Below, piece after piece: positions 1 to 6,344 of a DNA stretch of 7,687 nucleotides. How positions within the stretch are numbered: position 1 is the stretch's first letter; the number at the start of each line of letters is the position of its first letter. A program made the translations under genes and the position numbers. This DNA is from an uncultured Demequina sp. (GTDB lineage Bacteria; Actinomycetota; Actinomycetes; Actinomycetales; Demequinaceae): positions 1 through 7,687 of the forward strand of contig CALALQ010000160.1 in NCBI GenBank assembly GCA_937925595.1, written 5' to 3'. The notes under the pieces were generated by a model, which saw nothing but the letters and a program-made list of their open reading frames with translations, did no database searches and had not been told where the DNA came from.

Positions 1-1530
1 GGTGAAGGCGAAGCCACGCACCGAGCCGATCGCGAGAATGTACAGCACAACAGCCGCGAGGAAGCTCACCGCGTCAGAGGCGAGGATCGTGCGACGCGCG
101 CGGCTCCAGCCGTGGTCGATCGCCGCACTGAGGCTGCGACCCTCACGGAGTTCATCCTTCACGCGTTCGAAGTACACGATGAACGAGTCGACGGTGATGC
201 CGATCGCGATGATCAGACCCGCGACTCCCGCAAGCGACAGGCGATATCCCATGCCCCACGACAGCAGCGCAATCACGCCGTACGTGAGCACACCCGCGAT
301 GAGCAGCGAGCCGATCGTGACGACCGCCAGGGCACGGTACTGGAAGAACGAGTAGATGATGACCAGGATGAAGCCGATCAGGCCCGCAAGCAGACCCATC
401 TGGAGCTGCTCCTCACCGAGAGTCGCGGACACCTGCTCGCTCGACTGCAGGGTCAGCGTCAGCGGGATCGCACCGAACTTCAGCTGGTTCGCGAGCTGCG
501 CTGCGCCCTCCTGGGTGAAGCCGCCGGAGATGGTCGCCTTGCCATCGGTCAGATGCGCCTGCACGGAGGGGTACGAGATCACCGCGCCATCGAGGATCAC
601 CGCGAACTTGGCGCGGTCGTCGTCGGGGTTCTCCTTGTAGAAGTCGAACAGGCGGTCAGTGACATCGGAGAATGCCTTGGCACCCTTCGAGTTGAACTCA
701 AGGAGCACCTGGTAGGCGCCGGTCAGCGTGCCCGCGGACGTGTACTCAGGCCCAGAGCTCGCCGTGGAGACCTCGGCTCCGGTCAATTCGACCGGACCCA
801 TGGCGAGCTTTGCCGTGCCATCGATCGAGCACGCCACGTGGCCCGACTTAGGGTCGCCCGTGTCGACACCGGAAATGTTCGCGGGATCCGTGCAGTCGAG
901 CGCCTTGTACTGCTCAAGCAGCTCGTCGGTGAGCCACTCGAAGGAGGAGGGATCGGTCTCGCCGAACACCGGCTCCGGCGCCGGCGACTCGCTGGGCTCC
1001 GGAGTGGCCGTGGGCGTCGGCTCCGCAGAGGCGCTGGGCTCAGCTGACGCCGAAGGCTCCGGAGAGGCCGAGGGGTCGGGCGAGACGCTCGGCTCGGGCG
1101 TTGGCGTGGGCTCGAGGTCCGCATCCGTGACCACCTGCGGTCCGCCAACGAGGAGCACGGGACGGAACTGCAGCTGCGCGCTCTGGCGAATCAGGTTGAT
1201 AGTGGACTCGTCGGGGTCACCGGGAAGGGCAACAACGATGGTGTCGGTGCCCTGCGTGGAGATCTCGGCCTCAGCGACACCGGTCGAGTCGATGCGGCGA
1301 CGAATGACCTCAACCGCCTGATTGAGGTCGCCAGTGTCGATCTTCGCGCCCTCTTCGATGGGCTCTGCACGCAGAATGAGCGTGCGACCGCCCGCGAGGT
1401 CGAGGGCGAGTCCAGGCGTGACCGTCGTCTTGTCGGTGACGACGCCGAGCGTGAGAATCGCGTAGATGAGGGCGGTGATGACGCCCAACCAGATGAGCGC
1501 GCGCTTCGCACCCTTGACGACAGTTGACAC
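1..1530 (-). CDS. secD: Protein translocase subunit SecD (3' end beyond window)
   Basis: SecD is a membrane subunit of the SecDF complex, which uses the proton gradient to help pull proteins through SecYEG. Reading from 1530 to 1 gives 510 uninterrupted codons and no stop, so the C-terminus is cut off by the window. Visible parts are a first membrane segment (about residues 11-31), the LALDLAGG motif (41-48), a Pro/Ser/Glu-rich linker (about 141-188), the rest of the extracytoplasmic P1 region with GAVISYPSVQ (315-324), and membrane segments from about 379 onward. GITVDSFIVYFERVKDE (444-460) carries D448, matching the aspartate of TM4 known to be needed for proton coupling in SecD. C213 and C234 lie outside the membrane and could form a disulfide. 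The GTG start at 1530 is firm because an in-frame TGA lies directly before it and AAAGGAAAA sits a few bases upstream. secF would be expected next, outside the window. Confidence 0.97.
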   Translation of the reverse strand, partial: MSTVVKGAKRALIWLGVITALIYAILTLGVVTDKTTVTPGLALDLAGGRTLILRAEPIEEGAKIDTGDLNQAVEVIRRRIDSTGVAEAEISTQGTDTIVVALPGDPDESTINLIRQSAQLQFRPVLLVGGPQVVTDADLEPTPTPEPSVSPDPSASPEPSASAEPSASAEPTPTATPEPSESPAPEPVFGETDPSSFEWLTDELLEQYKALDCTDPANISGVDTGDPKSGHVACSIDGTAKLAMGPVELTGAEVSTASSGPEYTSAGTLTGAYQVLLEFNSKGAKAFSDVTDRLFDFYKENPDDDRAKFAVILDGAVISYPSVQAHLTDGKATISGGFTQEGAAQLANQLKFGAIPLTLTLQSSEQVSATLGEEQLQMGLLAGLIGFILVIIYSFFQYRALAVVTIGSLLIAGVLTYGVIALLSWGMGYRLSLAGVAGLIIAIGITVDSFIVYFERVKDELREGRSLSAAIDHGWSRARRTILASDAVSFLAAVVLYILAIGSVRGFAFT

Positions 1531-1608
1531 TCAGCTTTTCCTTTGCAATCGGCTTCCCCACCGGGGCCTCGACGATTCTAGGCGTAACAAGGGGCTGAGC
1601 GGGACAAC
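1531..1608 (-). promoter_or_regulatory. Putative secD promoter and ribosome binding site in ruvB-secD gap
   Basis: This 78-bp gap between ruvB and secD holds a purine-rich ribosome binding site (AAAGGAAAA, 1544-1536) and a -10-like hexamer TAGAAT (1580-1575), preceded by CGCC. No convincing -35 box lies 16-18 bp upstream; TTGTCC is present but about 21 bp away. The same ten bases, CGCCTAGAAT, occur upstream of yebC. A promoter here would let secD be transcribed apart from ruvCAB, but this is inference from a single hexamer. The gap is too short for yajC. Confidence 0.4.
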
Positions 1609-2655
1609 TCAGTCAAACAGGCGCGATGGCCCATCGCCCTTGGGCGCAATGCCAATGTGCGCAAAGGCCTCTGCAGTGGCCACTCGGCCGCGCGCGGTGC
1701 GCGTCACCAGCCCCTCGCGCACGAGGAACGGCTCCACGACGGACTCTACGGTCTCCGCCTCCTCGCCAACGGCAACGGCAAGCGTGGACAGGCCCACGGG
1801 GCCCCCGGCGAAGCGAGAACACAGCGCCGTCAGCACCGCTCGGTCGAGGCGATCGAGGCCGCGCTCGTCAACCTCGTACATCGCGAGTGCAGCGCGGGCC
1901 GCAGCGCGGGAGCCGTCACCGTCGCCATGGACCTGCGCGTAGTCACGCACGCGGCGCAGCAGCCGGTTGGCGATGCGCGGCGTTCCTCGCGAACGGGAAG
2001 CGATCTCGGCAGCGGCATCCGACGCGATGACGAAGTCGAGCTTGGTCGCCGAGCGGTCGACGATGCGCAGCAGCTCCTCAGGCGAGTAGAAGTCGAGATG
2101 CGCGGTGAAGCCGAAGCGGTCGCGAAGCGGCGCGGGAAGCAGGCCTGCTCGCGTCGTGGCGCCGACCACGGTGAAGCCTGGCAGCGTCAGCGGGATGGAC
2201 GTGGCACCGGGCCCCTTGCCCACCACGACGTCCACGCGGAAGTCCTCCATCGCGAGATAGAGCATCTCCTCTACGGGCCGCGCAAGGCGGTGGATCTCGT
2301 CGATGAACAGCACGTCTCCCGCCTCAAGCGAGGACAGGATCGCAGCCAGGTCGCCGGCGTGCTGGATTGCGGGTCCGGAGGTCACGCGCAGCGTGGCACC
2401 CAACTCCCCCGCCACGATCATCGCAAGCGTGGTCTTTCCCAGCCCCGGCGGCCCGGACAGCAGCACATGGTCGGCCGCGGCGCCGCGAGCAGCGGCCGCC
2501 TTGAGCACAAGCGACAGCTGGGCGCGCACGGACTCTTGACCCACGAATTCATCGAGGTTCGTGGGTCGCAGCGCGGCCTCCGTGGACCGCTCAATCGCGT
2601 CCGCGTCGCCCGCTACCAGCCGCTCGGCGTCCTCTTCGAGCCAGGTCTCATCCAC
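1609..2655 (-). CDS. ruvB: Holliday junction branch migration ATPase RuvB
   Basis: RuvB is the hexameric AAA+ motor that, with RuvA, moves Holliday junctions during recombinational repair. The 348-residue product has the usual length. Visible motifs are Walker A GPPGLGKT (68-75), Walker B LFIDE (116-120) followed by IHRL, sensor 1 GATTRAG (165-171), the arginine-finger segment PLRDRFG (176-182), a GTPRIANR sensor 2 region, and a C-terminal winged-helix domain ending in SRLFD. I chose the GTG at 2655: GGGAGG (2666-2661) lies 5 bases upstream, the N-terminal extension of a longer reading (start at 2703) is just out-of-frame ruvA sequence, and RuvB homologues begin near this point. It overlaps the last 8 bases of ruvA, so the two are probably translationally coupled. 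Confidence 0.98.
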   Translation of the reverse strand: MDETWLEEDAERLVAGDADAIERSTEAALRPTNLDEFVGQESVRAQLSLVLKAAAARGAAADHVLLSGPPGLGKTTLAMIVAGELGATLRVTSGPAIQHAGDLAAILSSLEAGDVLFIDEIHRLARPVEEMLYLAMEDFRVDVVVGKGPGATSIPLTLPGFTVVGATTRAGLLPAPLRDRFGFTAHLDFYSPEELLRIVDRSATKLDFVIASDAAAEIASRSRGTPRIANRLLRRVRDYAQVHGDGDGSRAAARAALAMYEVDERGLDRLDRAVLTALCSRFAGGPVGLSTLAVAVGEEAETVESVVEPFLVREGLVTRTARGRVATAEAFAHIGIAPKGDGPSRLFD

Positions 2656-3232
2656 GCGAGCCTCCCAAACGCTGCAGCGCCGCGCGCAGCGTCGCGGGCA
2701 CATCGTCCGACGCTATGGGGCCGTCAGCGACAGCGTCCACTGCCGCTTGGGCCGCCTTGGCATTCCAGCCGAGGCTCACGAGGGCATCGGTCACCTGATC
2801 GCGAGCATCGCCCGTGGCAGCGGGAGCCGCGTCCACGACGAGCTTGCCGCCCAGTTCGAGCAGGAGGCGGGCCGCCACCTTCGCGCCCACGCCAGGGCCC
2901 CGCTCAAGGGCCGACGTGGCCCCGGCGGCGACGGCGGCGGCGAGCTGCTCCGGCGGATGAACCGCGAGCATTGCCAGTGCAAGTTTTGGGCCCACGCCCT
3001 GGACGGACTGGAGAGTCTCGAAGGCGTCACGCTCGGCGGCCGTGCTGAAGCCGTAGAGGGTCAGCGAGTCCTCGCGCACGATGAGCTGGGTGTGCAGCGT
3101 CACCTGCTGGCCGTGGCGGATTCCTGCGAGCGTGCCAGGTGTGCATTGCACCAGCATGCCCACGCCGTTGACGTCGATCACCGCCGATGTGGTCGACACA
3201 TGGGCGGCCGTGCCGCTCAGTTGTGCGATCAC
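2648..3232 (-). CDS. ruvA: Holliday junction DNA-binding protein RuvA
   Basis: RuvA is the tetrameric Holliday-junction binder that loads RuvB rings. The 194-residue product shows the three-domain family layout: an N-terminal OB-like domain beginning VIAQLSG with the DVNGVG turn (20-25) and the acidic pin region [10 protein letters not shown] (53-62); two helix-hairpin-helix motifs, [10 protein letters not shown] (76-85) and [10 protein letters not shown] (111-120); and a small C-terminal RuvB-binding domain (about 145-190) after an Ala-rich linker. GTG at 3232 is chosen because it aligns with the family N-terminus (normally M-I-x-x-L-x-G); a start at 3340 would add 36 residues with no family counterpart and would run through the SOS box. 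GGGA sits 7 bases before the GTG, a modest Shine-Dalgarno. It is separated from ruvC by 125 bp and overlaps ruvB by 8 bp. Confidence 0.97.
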   Translation of the reverse strand: MIAQLSGTAAHVSTTSAVIDVNGVGMLVQCTPGTLAGIRHGQQVTLHTQLIVREDSLTLYGFSTAAERDAFETLQSVQGVGPKLALAMLAVHPPEQLAAAVAAGATSALERGPGVGAKVAARLLLELGGKLVVDAAPAATGDARDQVTDALVSLGWNAKAAQAAVDAVADGPIASDDVPATLRAALQRLGGSRG

Positions 3233-3260
3233 TCGTTCATCCCAACCACGCGCCAGCCTT

Positions 3261-3276
3261 TCGAACGTATGTACGA
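3261..3276. promoter_or_regulatory. Putative LexA-binding SOS box upstream of ruvA
   Basis: The plus-strand sequence TCGAAC-GTAT-GTACGA matches the actinobacterial SOS box (TCGAAC-N4-GTTCGA) at 11 of 12 defined positions, the exception being A for T in the right arm. It ends 28 bp before the ruvA GTG, a normal place for a repressor site over a promoter. ruv genes are classical LexA targets, which supports the call. A core promoter is not obvious: TACGGT (3284-3279) and TACGTT (3269-3264) both fit TANNNT but neither has a good -35. The right arm also belongs to a second small inverted repeat, GTACG-N5-CGTAC (3271-3285). Confidence 0.75.
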
Positions 3277-3319
3277 ATACCGTACGGCGTGGACGCTCGC
3301 CCAGGCGCACGGCACGCCG

Positions 3320-3355
3320 AAGCGCCGCGAGCACTCGCAAGCCCCGCGAGCACTC
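3320..3355. repeat. Tandem 17-bp direct repeat just after ruvC
   Basis: Two copies of AAGCnCCGCGAGCACTC (plus strand, 3320-3336 and 3339-3355) differ at one base and are separated by GC, giving a 19-bp period. They lie in the ruvC-ruvA gap starting 2 bp after the ruvC stop. There is no following U-run, so this is not an obvious terminator. It looks like a small slippage duplication; a protein-binding role is possible but not supported further. Confidence 0.6.
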
Positions 3356-3357
3356 AC

Positions 3358-3894
3358 TCAGCGTCGCTTGGCTGCTTTCTCAGCGGCGACCCACCGCTCC
3401 TGAGCCGACGTTGCCGGCCCCACCGCCTTGCCTCGCCAGCCATGGGTGACGGCGATTGCCAGGGCGTCCGCTGCGTCGGCCGGTTTGGGAGCCTCCGCCA
3501 GGCCCAGGATGCGCGTGACCATGAAGCCGATCTGCGCCTTTGCCGCGCGACCATCGCCGGTGACCGCCGCCTTGACCTCGCTTGGCGTGTACAGCGCAAG
3601 CGGCAGTCCGGCGCGTTCGGCAGCGAGCATGACCACGCCGGAAGCCTGCGCCACACCCATGACGGTGCGCACATTGTGCTGGGCGAAGACGCGCTCCATG
3701 GCCACTGCGTCGGGCTCATGGGTGGCGATGAGCGCATCGAGCGCATCCGCGATCAGAGCCAGCCGACGCGGAACCTCCCACGTGCTGGGACTCGCAGCGA
3801 CCTCGACGCTCACGAGTGAGCACTTGCGCCCGTTGACGTCCACGACCCCAAGGCCGCAGCGCGTGAGGCCAGGGTCAACGCCAAGGACGCGCAC
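3358..3894 (-). CDS. ruvC: Crossover junction endodeoxyribonuclease RuvC
   Basis: RuvC is the dimeric, metal-dependent nuclease that cuts Holliday junctions symmetrically after RuvAB branch migration. The 178-residue product has the RNase H-like family layout: MRVLGVDPG at the N-terminus with catalytic D7, AMERVF with E67, the [12 protein letters not shown] region, the SEVKAAVTG segment, and [15 protein letters not shown] with D140 and D143. These give the complete four-acid active site. A basic C-terminal tail (AEKAAKRR) follows. The GTG at 3894 is right at the conserved N-terminus and begins only 2 bp after the yebC stop. There is no strong Shine-Dalgarno at normal distance, so translation is probably coupled to yebC. 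Cotranscription with yebC is likely, while ruvA downstream appears to have its own control. Confidence 0.97.
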   Translation of the reverse strand: MRVLGVDPGLTRCGLGVVDVNGRKCSLVSVEVAASPSTWEVPRRLALIADALDALIATHEPDAVAMERVFAQHNVRTVMGVAQASGVVMLAAERAGLPLALYTPSEVKAAVTGDGRAAKAQIGFMVTRILGLAEAPKPADAADALAIAVTHGWRGKAVGPATSAQERWVAAEKAAKRR

Positions 3895-3896
3895 TG

Positions 3897-4652
3897 TCAG
3901 TCTTGCGCAGCCTCGAGCACCTCGTCAGAGGCGTCGAAGTTCGCCCAGACGTTCTGCACGTCGTCGCTGTCTTCGAGGGCGTCGATGAGGCGCAGCATCT
4001 TGCGGGCGCCTTCCACGTCGAGCTCGATCTTCACGGACGGCAGGAACGTGGCCTCGGCCTGCTCGTAGTCGATGCCGGCGTCCTGCAGCGCGGTGCGCAC
4101 CGCCACGAAGTCCGTCGCCTCGGAGATGATCTCGAACACGTCGCCAAGGTCGTTGATCTCCTCGGCACCCGCCTCGAGCGTGGCCTCCATGAGGTCGTCC
4201 TCGGTCACGCCGCTCGCCTTGTCCACGATGACCTGGCCCTTGCGGCTGAACAGGTAGCTCACGGAGCCGGGGTCAGCAAGGGAGCCGCCATTGCGGGTGA
4301 GGCCGATGCGGACCTCGGTGGCCGCGCGGTTGCGGTTGTCGGTGAGGCACTCGATGAGCACGGCGACGCCGCCGGGCCCGTAGCCCTCGTACATGATCGT
4401 CTCGTAGTCGGAGCCGCCAGCCTCGAGACCGGAGCCGCGCTTGATCGCGCGATCGATGTTGTCGTTGGGAACCGAGGACTTCTTGGCCTTCTGCACCGCG
4501 TCGTAGAGCGTGGGGTTACCAGCCAGGTCGCCGCCACCCGTGCGGGCCGCGACCTCAATGTTCTTGATCAGCTTGGCGAACAGCTTGCCGCGCTTGGCGT
4601 CAATGACCGCCTTCTTGTGCTTGGTGGTTGCCCATTTGGAGTGACCGGACAC
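3897..4652 (-). CDS. yebC: YebC/PmpR-family (TACO1-like) protein
   Basis: This 251-residue protein is a typical full-length YebC family member, recognisable from [15 protein letters not shown] at the N-terminus, the basic [17 protein letters not shown] stretch (21-37), [12 protein letters not shown] (62-73), YEGYGPGG (88-95), [12 protein letters not shown] (104-115), and the acidic C-terminus. Family members were first described as DNA-binding regulators (PmpR); others, such as mitochondrial TACO1, act in translation, and more recent work links bacterial YebC proteins to relief of ribosome stalling. Which role applies here cannot be told from sequence. The GTG at 4652 is preceded by GAGGAG (4662-4657) at good spacing. 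It is commonly found just upstream of ruvC, as here, with a 2-bp gap. Confidence 0.96.
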   Translation of the reverse strand: MSGHSKWATTKHKKAVIDAKRGKLFAKLIKNIEVAARTGGGDLAGNPTLYDAVQKAKKSSVPNDNIDRAIKRGSGLEAGGSDYETIMYEGYGPGGVAVLIECLTDNRNRAATEVRIGLTRNGGSLADPGSVSYLFSRKGQVIVDKASGVTEDDLMEATLEAGAEEINDLGDVFEIISEATDFVAVRTALQDAGIDYEQAEATFLPSVKIELDVEGARKMLRLIDALEDSDDVQNVWANFDASDEVLEAAQD

Positions 4653-4711
4653 GTTGCTCCTCGGTTGTGATGACTGCGGAACATTCTAGGCGCCCCGCGC
4701 GCCGCTCGCGG
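4653..4711 (-). promoter_or_regulatory. Putative yebC-ruvC promoter and ribosome binding site
   Basis: The 59-bp gap between the membrane-protein gene and yebC contains a -10-like TAGAAT (4688-4683) in the context CGCCTAGAAT, identical over ten bases to the sequence upstream of secD. No recognisable -35 lies 17-18 bp upstream (the sequence there is GC-rich). GAGGAG (4662-4657) is a strong Shine-Dalgarno for the yebC GTG. A transcript starting near 4676 would have a 24-base leader. Promoter activity is inferred. Confidence 0.45.
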
Positions 4712-5083
4712 TTACGTTGCGATCGCTGTAATGAGCGCCCGCGCCCCCACACCTACGGCTGCCGCGATGAGGAAGCTCGTGAGGGTGCCGATGATGAAGC
4801 GCTCGGCCACGCCGCCCTTGAGGTCATCCTCCGCGTCCCGCAGCTCTGGGTAGCGGCCAAGACCCTTGATCGCGATCACGACGGCGATGACCTCCGGCAT
4901 GCCCACGAGGATTCCGCCGGTGATGAGCACCCGTTCGAGGATGCCTATCCAGGTGCCGCCGCGCAGCACCCCGGGCGTGGAAGCGGGACGGATCTTGGCG
5001 AAGATCAGCTTGACGGCCACCCAGCCGAGCAGCGCACTGACGGCGAGGGCCACGATGGCGATGAGGGTGATGACGAACGGCAC
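4712..5083 (-). CDS. Small integral membrane protein, partner of SatD-like protein
   Basis: The 123-residue product has three hydrophobic segments: about 3-28, 45-72 and 95-120. Between and around them are GGTWIGILER (42-51), AIKGLGRYPEL (71-81), a short acidic stretch (83-88), and AERFIIGTLTS (93-103). From memory, these blocks resemble the C-terminal part of DUF3307-type membrane proteins, which occur beside satD genes in other phyla; this was not searched. It may therefore be a short version lacking the N-terminal DUF3307 portion. Function is unknown. The GTG at 5083 is preferred over an ATG at 5122, which would run through the end of the satD frame: AAGG at 5094-5091 is 7 bases upstream, and the protein then starts directly with its first membrane segment. 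It begins 4 bp after the satD stop, so the pair is cotranscribed and probably coupled. Confidence 0.85.
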   Translation of the reverse strand: MPFVITLIAIVALAVSALLGWVAVKLIFAKIRPASTPGVLRGGTWIGILERVLITGGILVGMPEVIAVVIAIKGLGRYPELRDAEDDLKGGVAERFIIGTLTSFLIAAAVGVGARALITAIAT

Positions 5084-5087
5084 GGGC

Positions 5088-5693
5088 TCACCTTCCTGCT
5101 GCGTCGATGAGTCGCGCCGCAACGGGACGAGCGCGACGCTCCTCGTCGATCATGGCAGACGCGACGCGCTGGCTCACTGCCTGTTCGGAGATTTCCAGTC
5201 GTGCGGCGGCTTCGCGCTGGTTCAGCCCGCTCGCGAGCAGATCGGCGACCTCCCAGCCCGCTTCTGACCGACGCCGGATCACCGAGGCGAGCAGCTGGAC
5301 TACCGCCGTGGCCGCCTCGGCAGCGCCGTCGTGGGTGCCGGCGACCACGAGGGGCACCGGTTCCGACTTGAGTTTGGCCCTCTCGACGGCCGCCCTGGCG
5401 GCGACAAAGGCAGGTCCCGAGCTTGCTCGCGCAGACTCGCCCAATGGCTCGTCAACAGGGCCGGCGCCGATTCCCACCGACCATTTTCCCTTCCTGGCGA
5501 GCGTGAGCGCCAGGTCAAGCGCAGCGTCGGCGCTCGTGAGCACCGTCTGCACCTCGTCGCCGACTGTGCGCTCAAGCGGGAGCGCTACAGCGTCGGAATG
5601 TGCCGCGAACCAAGGGCGCAGCGACTCGGTGAGCGCCGCGACATGGTCGCCTTCGCGGGTGCTGGCCCGCTGGTCTGCCGTAAGGACGAACAT
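5088..5693 (-). CDS. SatD-family protein with C-terminal helix-turn-helix
   Basis: The 201-residue product has features I recognise from the SatD family: an N-terminal strand ending in an Asp (VLTADQRAST, D7), a GDE motif in TVGDEVQTVL (43-52), VGIGAGPV (73-80), and SGPAFVAARAAVERAK (92-107). The C-terminal part, LNQREAAARLEISEQAVSQR (157-176), is a clear helix-turn-helix of the sigma-70 region 4 or LuxR type, so DNA binding is likely. The D7, GD and GIGxG pattern loosely recalls class III nucleotidyl cyclases; this is inference only. The function of SatD proteins is poorly defined; the name comes from the acid-tolerance sat operon of Streptococcus mutans. The ATG at 5693 starts directly at the conserved strand. 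There is no Shine-Dalgarno, and the predicted transcript begins at this A. Autoregulation through the repeat array just upstream is plausible. Confidence 0.85.
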   Translation of the reverse strand: MFVLTADQRASTREGDHVAALTESLRPWFAAHSDAVALPLERTVGDEVQTVLTSADAALDLALTLARKGKWSVGIGAGPVDEPLGESARASSGPAFVAARAAVERAKLKSEPVPLVVAGTHDGAAEAATAVVQLLASVIRRRSEAGWEVADLLASGLNQREAAARLEISEQAVSQRVASAMIDEERRARPVAARLIDAAGR

Positions 5694-5695
5694 TC

Positions 5696-5743
5696 ATCAA
5701 GGTTAAACACTTGATTGTCACTAATCAAGCAATAATCCTTGAT
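5696..5743. repeat. Four alternating operator half-sites at 14-bp steps
   Basis: On the plus strand the hexamers ATCAAG (5696-5701), CTTGAT (5710-5715), ATCAAG (5724-5729) and CTTGAT (5738-5743) alternate in orientation, with exactly 8 bp between each neighbour. The inner pair extends to a 7-6-7 palindrome, CTTGATT-gtcact-AATCAAG (5710-5729). This pair contains the -35 box, and the 5696-5701 half-site overlaps the -10 by two bases. Such a layout suggests cooperative binding of a dimeric repressor across the promoter. The HTH-bearing SatD-like protein is the obvious candidate, but this is inference. Confidence 0.75.
5700..5728 (-). promoter_or_regulatory. Sigma-A-type promoter for satD, predicted leaderless
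   Basis: On the minus strand, TTGATT (5728-5723) and TAACCT (5705-5700) are separated by exactly 17 bp and fit -35 TTGACA-like and -10 TANNNT elements. Six bases follow the -10 before the A of the satD ATG at 5693, the spacing at which transcription would start at that A. With no Shine-Dalgarno before the ATG, a leaderless mRNA, common in Actinobacteria, is the simplest reading. The surrounding 57-bp gap is about 33% GC, in sharp contrast to its flanks. Confidence 0.7.
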
Positions 5744-5750
5744 TGATGTC

Positions 5751-6344
5751 TCACGTCAGCGAGACGAGGAGTTCGTGAACCCTGTCATCAGGGGTCGCAC
5801 CAGGGGCGACGATCTCAGGGTGGAAGCTCGTGGCGATGGCATTGCCGTGGCGAACCGCGACCACTTGTCCCCCGTGTGCCTCATCGATCGCGAGCACCTC
5901 GACGTCCTCCGCATACGACTCGACCCACGGAGCGCGAATGAACGTCGCATGCATGGGCGAACCGTCAGGAAGCCAGGTGAGCTCCACCTCCGAGGAGTCC
6001 ACCTGGCGCCCGAACGCATTGCGGCGCACCGTCATGGGGATGCCCCCAAGCGTCTGCTGGCCCTCGATGCCCCCGATGATGTCCGTCGCGAGCAGGATCA
6101 TTCCCGCGCAGGAGCCCATCACGGGCATGCCGTCGGCGATGCGCTGTCGCAGCGGCCCGAACAGGTCGAAGGCGCGCAGCAGCTTGTCGATCGTGGTGGA
6201 CTCGCCACCAGGGATGATGAGCGCGTCCACGGCCTCAAGCTCGCTGAGCCTGCGCACGCCCACCGGCTGTGCGCCGATGCGCGCGACGGCTGCCGCATGC
6301 TCTCGCACGTCGCCCTGCAGGGCGAGCACTCCCACTGTGGTCAT
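5751..6344 (-). CDS. pdxT: Pyridoxal 5'-phosphate synthase glutaminase subunit PdxT
   Basis: PdxT hydrolyses glutamine and passes ammonia to PdxS in the DXP-independent vitamin B6 pathway. The 197-residue product has the usual length and all active-site parts of this class I glutamine amidotransferase: [13 protein letters not shown] at the start, PGGEST (45-50), GSCAGM (77-82) with the nucleophile C79, RRNAFGRQ (107-114), FIRAP (135-139), and SFHPEI (173-178) with H175 and E177. HPEI rather than the more frequent HPEL is a minor variant. The ATG at 6344 overlaps the Nudix stop as ATGA, with GGAG about 10 bases upstream, which implies translational coupling. The stop at 5753-5751 is followed by the AT-rich satD promoter; no clear terminator separates the two. 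Confidence 0.97.
   Translation of the reverse strand: MTTVGVLALQGDVREHAAAVARIGAQPVGVRRLSELEAVDALIIPGGESTTIDKLLRAFDLFGPLRQRIADGMPVMGSCAGMILLATDIIGGIEGQQTLGGIPMTVRRNAFGRQVDSSEVELTWLPDGSPMHATFIRAPWVESYAEDVEVLAIDEAHGGQVVAVRHGNAIATSFHPEIVAPGATPDDRVHELLVSLT

Noticed and set aside
112..1047. 311-codon open frame on the plus strand, opposite secD
   Set aside because: It is the shadow of secD; the sequence is a mixture of Arg, Glu and Asp runs without a recognisable fold.
1657..3048. 463-codon open frame on the plus strand, opposite ruvB and ruvA
   Set aside because: It is antisense to two well-supported genes, its product is Arg/Gly/His-rich with no recognisable domain, and long antisense frames are expected in GC-rich DNA.
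2648..3340. Longer ruvA reading from an ATG at 3340
   Set aside because: The 36 extra residues have no counterpart in RuvA proteins and would place the SOS box inside the coding region; the GTG at 3232 fits the family N-terminus.
3903..4670. 255-codon open frame on the plus strand, opposite yebC
   Set aside because: It mirrors yebC almost end to end and has no family features; a codon-bias shadow.
4689..4703. GC-rich inverted repeat (GGCGC-N5-GCGCC) before yebC as a transcription terminator
   Set aside because: The stem is only 5 bp and no U-run follows; it abuts the TAGAAT hexamer instead.
5723..5744. Inverted repeat after pdxT as an intrinsic terminator
   Set aside because: The 7-bp stem is AT-rich and weak and has no U-tract; it is better explained as part of the operator half-site array.
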